Part shown: positions 52,748 through 59,886 of the stretch, one piece after another
Numbering within the stretch: position 1 is the stretch's first letter
Layout of the letters: each line of letters starts with the position of its first letter
Origin: Trichomonas tenax
Taxonomy: Eukaryota > Parabasalia > Trichomonadida > Trichomonadidae
Direction of reading: 5' to 3'
Length of the DNA: 59,886 bases
NCBI GenBank assembly: GCA_023091735.1
Contig: JALKBU010000216.1
Coordinates: forward strand, 1 to 59,886
Position numbers and translations under genes: made by a program
The notes under the pieces: model-generated
What the model was told of the DNA's origin: nothing
Seen by the model: the letters and a program-made list of their open reading frames with translations, nothing else
The model's database searches: none

Positions 52748-53665
52748 TTAGAAATCGATATTGATCTCTTCTGGCTCTTGTTTTTCATCCTTAGAACGGC
52801 TTGTTTCAACTTGATTCTCCATCATCTGGCTTTGTTGTGTTAAGTACTTGATTATTTTCTCCCTTTGAACATTGATGATATTGCTGAGCAGTTCTACATT
52901 TGATTCGAACTTGTCACTTTGTTCATTCAAATTTGTTGCGATTAAGTTGTATTTTTCAACTCTGTATCTCTTTGTATCATCAATTTCGACTTTCGAAAAC
53001 TGAATCGATTTGCCTTCTTTGTTTCTTCTGGTTAATTCCCTCTCGATGTTATTTCTCTCAATTTTCTTATAGTGAGCAATGATTTTGTCTTTGAAATCCT
53101 TATTAGAATTCCTTATCTTATTGATTTTCGTGTCTATATCCTTAATATAATCATCCTGGATCCTTGAATTTGCAGTTTTAAGTCTCTGTGCATTGTCAGC
53201 GCCATTTTCCTGATGCTCCTGAATCGCGTCCTTGATTCTCTGGTACTCGCAGTAGGCCATTTTTAGCTCTTCTTGAAGTTCTAAAACTAACGTTCCTTTG
53301 TCGTTCGTTTTAATGATTTCTATCTGTTTTTCTAGTTGTTCTTTTGTGTCTTTATCAGCTTGTATTGACTTGCTGAGCTGTTCTGAGCGTGTTTTGAAAG
53401 AATTTGTAGCTTTTAAATCTGATGCATTGGCAACTGTTTTGTTTATAGCTTTAGTTTTAGAAGATATTTGATCCCTTACCCTGTTTAACTGTGTTGTCAT
53501 TATTTTCGTCTGTTGATCAATTTGCGCTATTTTTACCCTCAAATTTTGGATTTCAGAAAGTGATACAGTCTTCTGTTGTGGCTTAGACTTCTCTCTAGAC
53601 ACAGTTCTCGATGTTTTGACGACTTTTACGCCCGATTTCGGCCTAGAAGATGAAGTTCCGTCCAT
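52748..53665 (-). CDS. coiled-coil protein, unknown function
   Basis: A 305-residue protein from the ATG at 53665 (MDGTSSSRPKSGV); the frame is open a few codons further upstream but without an ATG. The first 40 residues are basic and Ser/Thr-rich. Residues about 45-290 are nearly continuous coiled coil (LRVKIAQIDQQTKIMTTQL, KEQLEKQIEIIKTN, IERELTRRNKEG). The C-terminus is acidic (KDEKQEPEEINIDF). There is no signal or membrane segment. Such an architecture is frequent among parabasalid cytoskeletal and intraflagellar proteins; no family is recognised. Its start lies only 57 bases from the ATG of the divergent neighbour, implying a shared promoter. Confidence 0.8.
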   Translation of the reverse strand: MDGTSSSRPKSGVKVVKTSRTVSREKSKPQQKTVSLSEIQNLRVKIAQIDQQTKIMTTQLNRVRDQISSKTKAINKTVANASDLKATNSFKTRSEQLSKSIQADKDTKEQLEKQIEIIKTNDKGTLVLELQEELKMAYCEYQRIKDAIQEHQENGADNAQRLKTANSRIQDDYIKDIDTKINKIRNSNKDFKDKIIAHYKKIERNNIERELTRRNKEGKSIQFSKVEIDDTKRYRVEKYNLIATNLNEQSDKFESNVELLSNIINVQREKIIKYLTQQSQMMENQVETSRSKDEKQEPEEINIDF

Positions 53666-53688
53666 TTTGTAAAAAACGAATTGGGTTG

Positions 53689-53694
53689 TCACTT
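53689..53694 (+). promoter_or_regulatory. Inr-like motif TCACTT
   Basis: TTGTCACTTTTAGATC lies 29-34 bases before the plus-strand ATG at 53723 and within 30 bases of the minus-strand start at 53665. Confidence 0.5.
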
Positions 53695-53722
53695 TTAGAT
53701 CTTTAACGTCCAGTTTTTTACA

Positions 53723-54235
53723 ATGTGCGCTTTAATGAGTGGAAAGTTCTTTTTTTCGAAAAATCTGCATCAACCAGAGCTCGAAGACGTCTGCGACACC
53801 ACGAAATACATAGATTATCAGAAAGAAACTGTCCAATCGTACGGATTAGTTACGAGAGGACTACAACCAACGAAAATTCCGAATAGAACTATCATGTTCT
53901 TTGGTGGACGGTCGACGATGATTGGATCGCCGTCGAAATCTTGTTCACCAGCAAAACAGAAAAAGTCGAAATCTTCTGCATCTTCAGCAAAATCTGAAAA
54001 ACACGCAAAATTCAATTTCGAAAACAACTCCTCTATCAGTAAGAATGAGACTGAAGTGACAAAAGTACAAACCGAAGAAATCGTTTCTTCAGATGACGAA
54101 GAAATGGTAAAACCATCCAACAAAGCTGAGTCCAGTTCATCGCAGATAACACACGCTCGTGATGACGAAATTAGTATTAATGATGAAGCTGATGACGAAG
54201 ATAACTTCTCTGAACAAGAATACTCTAGCGGGTGA
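53723..54235 (+). CDS. unknown protein with disordered acidic Ser-rich tail
   Basis: A 170-residue protein (first ATG 53723; a second at 53735 gives MSGKFFFSKN). The N-terminal 65 residues (LEDVCDTTKYIDYQKETVQS, then GLVTRGLQPTKIPNRTIMFF) look folded. The rest is low complexity: basic Ser/Lys (SPAKQKKSKSSASSAKSEKH), then acidic Ser/Asp/Glu (SSDDEEMVKPS, DDEISINDEADDEDNFSE). There is no signal or membrane segment. The composition recalls the protein at 36407-37399, but no sequence identity is evident. Function is unknown. Confidence 0.7.
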   Translation: MCALMSGKFFFSKNLHQPELEDVCDTTKYIDYQKETVQSYGLVTRGLQPTKIPNRTIMFFGGRSTMIGSPSKSCSPAKQKKSKSSASSAKSEKHAKFNFENNSSISKNETEVTKVQTEEIVSSDDEEMVKPSNKAESSSSQITHARDDEISINDEADDEDNFSEQEYSSG

Positions 54236-55629
54236 ACATTGTATAGATTTCTGTTTTGTTTGCTGTTTATATTTGCATGTTTAAATTCATATACAATTTT
54301 ATCATCATTTATTTTAATCGACAACAACAATCATTCTACTTAAATGTAATATATCCACGGCCTCATTAGTTCAAATGTTCATTGTTTTGTTTATGAATAT
54401 GAGATTTGAATGCGGCCAAAAATAAAACAAACAATTTGCATGCGTAAGATTGTATTTTTAACTCATACATCACTACTTTTTATACCACTGGGTTTACATT
54501 GTTCGATGGCGTTACTTACAGACATATCTTTGATTGACTCGGCTGCAGCAAGAGATTTCGTATTTTCTCTTGTGTTTTCAGATCGAAATTGTGTCGCAGA
54601 ATATACTCCTCAATTCAAGCGTATGAATGTTTAAAAATTCAAAAAAATATAGAATGGTTTCTAATTTTTCACTGTGATTTAGATGCTATATCATGTGCAC
54701 ATGTAAAATTATCAGTAAAAAACGAAATTTATTTAATGAATTATTCAAGAATGGATTAATAGAAAGTCTGTGTTATGAAATATCGAAATATCAAATAAAA
54801 ATGTGATAACAAACGAGAAATTTTTGGAAACTTTTGTATAGTCAAGTCAATAAATGTGACGAATGGTTACGATCAACTTTTGTGAGAACTAAAATATAAA
54901 TATGCTCTATGATCAACTATAAGTTGTTTTTTAAAGAAAATATTTTTAGCCCTCATAAGTCAATTAATCAAATTTGTGAGCTAAGAAAAGTCGAACGTGC
55001 TAAAAAAGTGACTCTTATTAAATCAAGGGGGAGACCCTCAATTTGCTTTTTTGTCATATAAATTTATTATATGACATGTATAATGTTTTACATGGTGAAA
55101 TTTTCACTTCAGGCAAAAAGCTACGAATTTATTGGAGAATCTAAAAGGCAAAAGACTTTTCAGATAAGGTATAAGAAAGACATTTTACGAGCTTGCGGTT
55201 TTGATTGAAAAATATTCATAATAACTTTTGTCGGTCGTTATCAAGCTCAAGAATCGCTTGCATAGGTAATAGCATTTGAATGATCGACAACTCTGCAAGA
55301 TTTTCCCTGAAAATGACTGTTTTGGAATAGATCTAAGTACAAATCGGCCTATAAATCATTGTGACTTGAAATTGAAGTTGATGTGTATACCAAGCAGGTG
55401 TAGCAAAAGGTATTGCCACTCTAAATAAGATACCAACTTGAAGGCAAAACTTAAATGTCCAAAACAAAATTAGAAAAAAATAATTGAAAAGATTTACGTT
55501 AGATGCTCAGAATTTTGAAAGCACGACGTTCATTACTCAAAATTGAAATATAATATTACATAAAAATACAAACAAGATTTATAAATAAACAAATAACAAA
55601 TAAATAAAATTAAAACAAATATTTTTTTT
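54236..55629. other. 1.4-kb intergenic stretch
   Basis: No gene is recognised. The spacer holds TATGACATGTATAATG and TTTTACATGGTGAAA near 55072-55100, further members of the dispersed motif. The short frame at 54410-54634 has no family resemblance. Confidence 0.5.
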
Positions 55630-55758
55630 CTATTGAACTTCAAATTCTGATTCGCTTTCCTCATAATAATATTCGTCTTCTTCTTCCGAATCATCAGAAG
55701 ACACATTTGCTAGCGTGTTATATGATTCATATCCGATATTTTTCATCGAGAGTAACAT
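55630..55758 (-). CDS. very short acidic ORF (42 aa), possible small protein or gene remnant
   Basis: ATG at 55758 to TAG at 55630-55632: MLLSMKNIGYESYNTLANVS followed by SDDSEEEDEYYYEESESEFE and VQ. The strong acidic Tyr/Ser bias is unlike random AT-rich translation and resembles C-terminal tails of real proteins, so this could be a small gene or the end of a lost one. No initiator motif is seen. Confidence 0.3.
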   Translation of the reverse strand: MLLSMKNIGYESYNTLANVSSDDSEEEDEYYYEESESEFEVQ

Positions 55759-56339
55759 ATTTAGTATTAAGACATATAATATCTATATATAGGCGAGAAT
55801 ATAGGCTAAACTGTTATTGAGTAAATGCGTGTTTCTTGAATGCAATTGATCTGAATTCAGATATAATATGCGATATATCGATAAATAAACAACACCATAA
55901 TATGAGGAATAGACATGTTTTATATTAAGCCGGAGGCTGAACAAATGAATCCGAGCATGGGAGGCGTTATAAGTCATTTTCCGAAAATGAACGATTTTTT
56001 TGGTTTACTGTTGATGAATTTATCAGAAATTTTTTGAGAAAAAACATAAAATACATCGAAACTATTACAGCTGTGTTTACAGCGATATATTGTCCCCATA
56101 TTTGTTTTAAAATGCAAAAAGATAAATTTATGTAAGATGGTGGTTAGCAATTGTGTCACATTTTTTGAAACAATCAACTGCTCTCTTGTTAAAGCTCATA
56201 TTCTCTTTTGACAAAATTGATAACAACCGGCGGACATCATAAAACGATTTAGATGTAGAACAGATAGCAGATCAGGAAAAAAGGAAAATTGAGATTGATT
56301 ACGTTATCGTCACTTTGTGATATTTGAATGAATTTAAAA
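55759..56339. other. intergenic spacer upstream of profilin
   Basis: AT-rich; no gene or repeat is recognised. Confidence 0.5.
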
Positions 56340-56350
56340 TCACTTCACTT
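56340..56350 (+). promoter_or_regulatory. double Inr motif TCACTT-TCACTT for profilin
   Basis: Two overlapping TCACTT hexamers (56340-56345 and 56345-56350) lie 10-20 bases before the ATG, in the position typical for trichomonad initiators. Confidence 0.65.
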
Positions 56351-56359
56351 GTTCTTAAC

Positions 56360-56728
56360 ATGTCCTGGAACGATCAGCTCGTAACACTCAAGACACAGTC
56401 CACAGGCTGCGCCATCTTCACACAGCAGGGCGCCCTCTGTGCTAAGGAAGGCACATGGAAGGCTACACAGGATGAGCTCATGAAGTATATCACATACTTC
56501 GCTGAGCCATCTCCAGCCCTCGTTGGCTTCCACTACGGTGGTGAGAAGTACGTCTGCAACCAGGCCAACACAGATATGGTCTTCGCTATGAAGGGCTCTC
56601 AGGCTGTTGTCCTCCAGAAGACAAAGACACTCGTCATCGCTGGCTACACAGATGGCCACTACCACCCAGCTGCCCTCTCTGCCTCTGTCGGCAAGGTTGC
56701 TCAGTACCTCTCCGCTTCTAACCTCTAA
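56360..56728 (+). CDS. profilin
   Basis: A 122-residue profilin: N-terminal SWNDQL helix, then GCAIFTQQGALCAKEGTW, the strand VGFHYGGEKYVCNQANTDMV, the run MKGSQAVVLQKTKTLVIAGY, and the C-terminal helix VGKVAQYLSAS. By family knowledge it binds G-actin, poly-proline and phosphoinositides and feeds actin assembly in the cytoplasm. The start is taken at 56360 because of the initiator pair just upstream; an earlier in-frame non-ATG extension is unconserved. Third codon positions are overwhelmingly C or G (GGC, ATC, TTC, AAG, CTC), far above its neighbours, which indicates strong selection for translation. The stop runs into TAAA, the polyadenylation-type signal. Confidence 0.95.
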   Translation: MSWNDQLVTLKTQSTGCAIFTQQGALCAKEGTWKATQDELMKYITYFAEPSPALVGFHYGGEKYVCNQANTDMVFAMKGSQAVVLQKTKTLVIAGYTDGHYHPAALSASVGKVAQYLSASNL

Positions 56729-57608
56729 ACATATCATGATTTCCTTCGGAACACGTTTTGCCCAAACTCAATTTTTTTACCAAATATTTTTTTTCTTCTG
56801 ATTTCCTTCTGTTGAGGTTATATTTTTGGAATGATATAATTTGATTCATTTCTCGATTTGTGCATATCTACGATGATACACTTGAGTAGTGTATTCGTTT
56901 GTGATGTCGAGTTGTTTGTAAACATGAAAAATTTAAAATGACAATATAAAAATGATAATAAAATCATATCAGCTTCTTGGATATGCCTTACTTTGTCGAA
57001 TCTAAATCATTATGAAAGGGATTTGGGCTCAATTCACACTTGATTTCTCTTCAAAAAATGAACCACCATAATTTGTCCATTCGAAAATGTAAATTTTGTT
57101 TTAAATTTATTTAACTTCACCAAATATTGAAAATTTTCAAAATGTAATTCATTAAATGTATTATATAATACATCATCTTTATGTCTATAACAAAAATAAA
57201 GACTCAAAAGAAGAGTTTAATTTGTTGTAAGGTGGTTGTCGATAGCATTGCTCATTAATGTGATTTTCAGTGCCACATCAATGAACGGAAGTAAATCTGT
57301 AAGAGAGAATCAACAAAATGAAGTTTTATTTTTCAGCTGATATTTGTTCTTAGTAAAGAGGATTCTATGGTTTTGTGCTTAGATTGCTTACACATAGGAA
57401 TGTAAGAGCCTGTTGGTCATAGTGAAAATGTTCGTAACAATTTATTGTCCGATTAATATATCTGAATATCGTCGTATGAAAATCTTACCATTACATTGTA
57501 CACTTCAACAGATGAATGGCAAGATGATTGGTTCTTTGCAATTAAATAGTGAATAAATTTTTGATATTGAGCTTAAAAACTTCATGGATAATATTGGATA
57601 GAGTCACA
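56729..57608. other. intergenic spacer
   Basis: Pyrimidine-rich tail after profilin, then AT-rich sequence. No gene is recognised. Confidence 0.5.
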
Positions 57609-58100
57609 TTATTTAAAATGTCGATAAATATCTTTCAAATGTTTGTTAGTTTCACGAGGTTGTAAACCCCAAGGCATAGATTGTGTAGTCTTTGCCTTCA
57701 CCCTTTCCTTAGCTGCTCCGTGAAGTATTTTCGATTCTTTCTTTGTTTTTTCTGCGGGTTTCAAATATGGCGCAAGATCTTCATTTTGTTTCGCTTTTAG
57801 CTTGTTGTAATAATCATACCACGTTTCCCCTTCTTTCAGCAATTCAGGGTTTGCTTTTCCATGAAGAAAATCTTTATTCACAAAACTGAGCCAAGCTGCG
57901 TTGCATATGTCTACAACGATAGGATATTCATTGTTTGCTTGATGGATTCTGTATAACGTCTCTGTATCTTGAATTCTTGAAATTATATCGCCAGCTAAAT
58001 GCGGTGGCAGTGACCCAAGGTCCGCGTTGGCTCCGGTGTTTATCGCGCTGATAATTTTGTGGAAACAGATTCCTTTCAAAGTCTGCGAAGAATCATTCAT
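57609..58100 (-). CDS. Elongin A (SIII p110-like) domain protein
   Basis: A 163-residue protein. Residues 7-16 (TLKGICFHKI) fit the elongin BC-box (T/S)LxxxCxxx(V/L/I). It is followed by the Elongin A core: LGSLPPHLAGDIISRIQDTE, TLYRIHQAN, AAWLSFVNKDF and ETWYDYYNKLKAK. The C-terminal 45 residues are basic (ESKILHGAAKERVKAK). In other eukaryotes Elongin A stimulates RNA polymerase II elongation and serves as a substrate adaptor for an Elongin BC-cullin ubiquitin ligase. The N-terminal TFIIS-like domain of animal Elongin A is absent, as in fungi. The ATG at 58100 is the only suitable start. It is nuclear by inference. Confidence 0.87.
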   Translation of the reverse strand: MNDSSQTLKGICFHKIISAINTGANADLGSLPPHLAGDIISRIQDTETLYRIHQANNEYPIVVDICNAAWLSFVNKDFLHGKANPELLKEGETWYDYYNKLKAKQNEDLAPYLKPAEKTKKESKILHGAAKERVKAKTTQSMPWGLQPRETNKHLKDIYRHFK

Positions 58101-58437
58101 TCGCCTTAAAAAAATTTGACTATTGAATGGTTCTCATTTATATAAACACAGTTACTTTAAAACGATTTCAAACTTTTCAGCATATTTTGCTCGCTTTCTC
58201 AAATATCTCATCATATAAAATTAAAACGTGTCTTCTATATGCTAAGTATATAATATATTGCTACATTGTATAATTTCTGTTATGTTAAAAATACTCATAT
58301 ACATAAAAATCAAATGTTCATAATTCGTTATTAATTATTGATATGTAATAAGAAGCATGATAAAAGAGCAGTCCGTTTATTCAAGGGTTACTTGAATAGA
58401 AAAATAAAAAATCAAACAAACAAGGAATCAATTAGAA
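58101..58437. other. intergenic spacer
   Basis: AT-rich spacer between two minus-strand genes. Nothing is recognised. Confidence 0.6.
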
Positions 58438-59022
58438 CTATGTACTAACTGGTTGCTGTAGTTTGAGCATTTTGATCCTAAACTTGAGAGGAACAGTAGG
58501 ATTGTTGAATGGTGTTTGAATAACAGCTGGAGCTAGCGATTCTTCGTGCTCGGATGAATTTTGAACATGTTCTTCGACAACATGCGGCTGTTCACCTCCT
58601 TTCTTCGGTTTGTAACGAATCGTCCATTTGCGTAATTCAGAAAAGTGATCCTTGAGGAGAGGAATCTTCGGGAAAAGAATTTTCCATGACTCGGAGTGCG
58701 CCATGTTTGTACTGAATCCCATTTTCTGTAAGGACCCATTAATCGAACTCTTGCACTTGCAAACTAATAATCTCAACTGACGCGTATTTATTGCAATTGC
58801 TTCATCCATCCAGCAGACACCGCACACGAGGTATCTCTTCCAATCGTCTTCGTCGTTTTGTACGCAGTATTTCTTGATGTTTTCGAGCATCTCTTCGAAT
58901 GACTCCGCGCGGCCGTTTCTAGCACGCTTCATCACTCCTGAGCTGAACTCCGTGTGGAGCTCGGTGTATTTCTCCCTGTCAGACTCTGACAAAAGATCCC
59001 AATACTGAGGGTCCTCTTTCAT
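58438..59022 (-). CDS. initiator-binding-domain (IBD) protein, IBP39-like
   Basis: A 194-residue protein. About residues 1-125 resemble the trichomonad transcription-initiator DNA-binding domain: YWDLLSESDREKYTELH, then FEEMLENIKKYC, WKRYLVCGVCWMDEAIAINT and RQLRLLVCKCKSSINGSLQ. The Lys/Ser/Asn-rich KCKSSINGSLQ loop is the part I most associate with this family. A basic stretch (RKWTIRYKPKKGG) and a hydrophilic tail follow. IBP39 binds the Inr promoter motif through this winged-helix domain and contacts RNA polymerase II. This shorter protein may be a paralogue that binds the same or related sites. The assignment is by recalled family pattern, not by a search. Confidence 0.68.
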   Translation of the reverse strand: MKEDPQYWDLLSESDREKYTELHTEFSSGVMKRARNGRAESFEEMLENIKKYCVQNDEDDWKRYLVCGVCWMDEAIAINTRQLRLLVCKCKSSINGSLQKMGFSTNMAHSESWKILFPKIPLLKDHFSELRKWTIRYKPKKGGEQPHVVEEHVQNSSEHEESLAPAVIQTPFNNPTVPLKFRIKMLKLQQPVST

Positions 59023-59506
59023 CTTTTGTAAACAATTTTTTTTCTTTTTGGTGAACTGAACTAGTTGAGATAAATCAGGTTTTCTCTGAAAAATATCATT
59101 ATCTTGCTTTTCTGGTTACGCAATTAACAGATTCCGTTTTTCATAACAAATGAATTCACACGACCAAAATTTTAACTTTAATGTTTTTTGACACTTCACT
59201 TCAAAATTATGACACGTAAATCATCCTATCTTTAATCTTTTGACATGTAAATATTGCAAATCAAAAAATTCTATCACATAAATAACATTAAATTTTTTGA
59301 CAAGAAACAGATTTTAAATTATTTGTCAAATAAATTATGCTTTTGCATGTCAAATATTAACAAAATACTTGAGGGAAAATGCAATAGGGGAATTGATAGA
59401 ACTCATTAAAATATTTCTTATGTTTACATCAACTACGCAATTTCTAAGCCTACTACGCATTTTCTCCCTGCCTGTAGTTAAAAAAATTTTGACATTCAAG
59501 ATAATT
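59023..59506. other. intergenic region with TGACATGTAAA cluster
   Basis: No gene. Words ATGACACGTAAAT (59210), TTTGACATGTAAAT (59238), TTTTGACAAGAAA (59299), TTTGTCAAATAAA (59322) and TTTGCATGTCAAAT (59342) lie within about 140 bases. TACGCAATTTCT/TACGCATTTTCT is a direct repeat near 59434 and 59454. Confidence 0.6.
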
Positions 59507-59714
59507 CAAATATGCTTTTTTAACTTTTTTTTTTGAAAAAAGTATTCCAAGTGTTCACACATAAGCTCTGTGTGTTATTCTTCTCAATTTAATAAACATT
59601 TCAAATTTAGTCACGCAAAAAGGAGTCATCATTATTTTTGGGAGAATAACACACAGAGCTTATGTGTGAACACTTGGAATACTTTTTTTCCAAAAAAGCT
59701 AAAAAGCATATTTG
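59507..59714. repeat. long imperfect hairpin (~75-base arms)
   Basis: The left arm (59507-59585) and right arm (about 59641-59714) are inverted copies. They include a perfectly matched core of over 45 bases from AGTATTCCAAGTGTTCACAC to GTGTTATTC, with small T-run differences outside. The loop is about 55 bases. No coding capacity. Ends are AAATATGC/GCATATTT; no target duplication is evident. It is possibly a MITE. Confidence 0.8.
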
Positions 59715-59886
59715 TGATTAGATTTACCTATTTATCATCGACGACAACCTATTTTACGGTATAAAAATGCTATACAATGGGAATATAATATATTATAATG
59801 AGTAAAGCACATCATGGCAAATCAATGTTTTTGATGCAAGATATATCTAATATTTTAATGAAATATAGACTTTGTTAGCTAATTCT

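Noticed and set aside
54410..54634. 74-codon plus-strand frame
   Set aside because: It has no family pattern or initiator, sits in AT-rich spacer and is likely random.
1..59886. Maverick/Polinton, CRISPR array or rRNA genes
   Set aside because: No integrase, protein-primed polymerase or capsid frame, no regular direct-repeat/spacer array and no rRNA-like sequence was recognised.

Overview
The window looks like nuclear DNA of a parabasalid protist, closest in style to Trichomonas vaginalis. The evidence is AT-rich DNA with short intergenic gaps, apparently intron-free genes, and initiator-like TCAYTW motifs a few to about 40 bases upstream of many start codons. Several stop codons run into TAAA. 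There are DUF3447/ankyrin proteins, expanded CMGC, CAMK and CK1 kinases, and a gene whose protein resembles the trichomonad initiator-binding domain. The species is inferred from these features, not proven.

Layout. 1-8.5 kb: GCN5-type acetyltransferase, REEP/Yop1 ER-shaping protein and a coiled-coil protein, with long empty spacers. 8.5-15 kb: broken glycosyltransferase and amino-acid transporter copies, then an intact acyltransferase-3 membrane protein and an AMPK-like kinase. 15.6-23.5 kb: a large ZNFX1-like SF1 helicase with NFX1-type zinc fingers, a truncated FCP1/NIF phosphatase, a membrane PDI-like protein and a broken secreted-protein gene. 24-32 kb: a LisH (FOP-like) protein, a decayed ankyrin gene, tRNA-Glu(UUC), two more decayed genes and a CDK-like kinase. 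32-42 kb: a repeat-rich, gene-poor zone. It holds a Myb pseudogene cut by a 1.2-kb foldback element, a disordered-protein gene, a frameshifted beta-helix surface-protein gene, and a ~36-bp-period degenerate satellite carrying a TA-flanked hairpin element. 42-54 kb: a Cys-rich small protein, a secreted acidic coiled-coil protein, CK1, a divergent ABC1/ADCK-like protein, a BTB-like protein, an FKBP-TPR protein, a second broken ankyrin gene and a tight divergent pair. 54-60 kb: profilin, Elongin A, an initiator-binding-domain protein and a terminal long hairpin.

The genes do not form a pathway. Intact genes are mostly housekeeping or regulatory: chromatin, kinases, transcription elongation, promoter recognition, cytoskeleton and ER. 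Ten broken copies come mostly from families that are large in trichomonads (ankyrin, surface/secreted, glycosyltransferase, transporter, Myb). The least explained material is non-coding: a dispersed TTTACATGTCAAA motif in intergenic clusters, tandem copies of an initiator-like element in a divergent promoter, and several foldback or hairpin elements.
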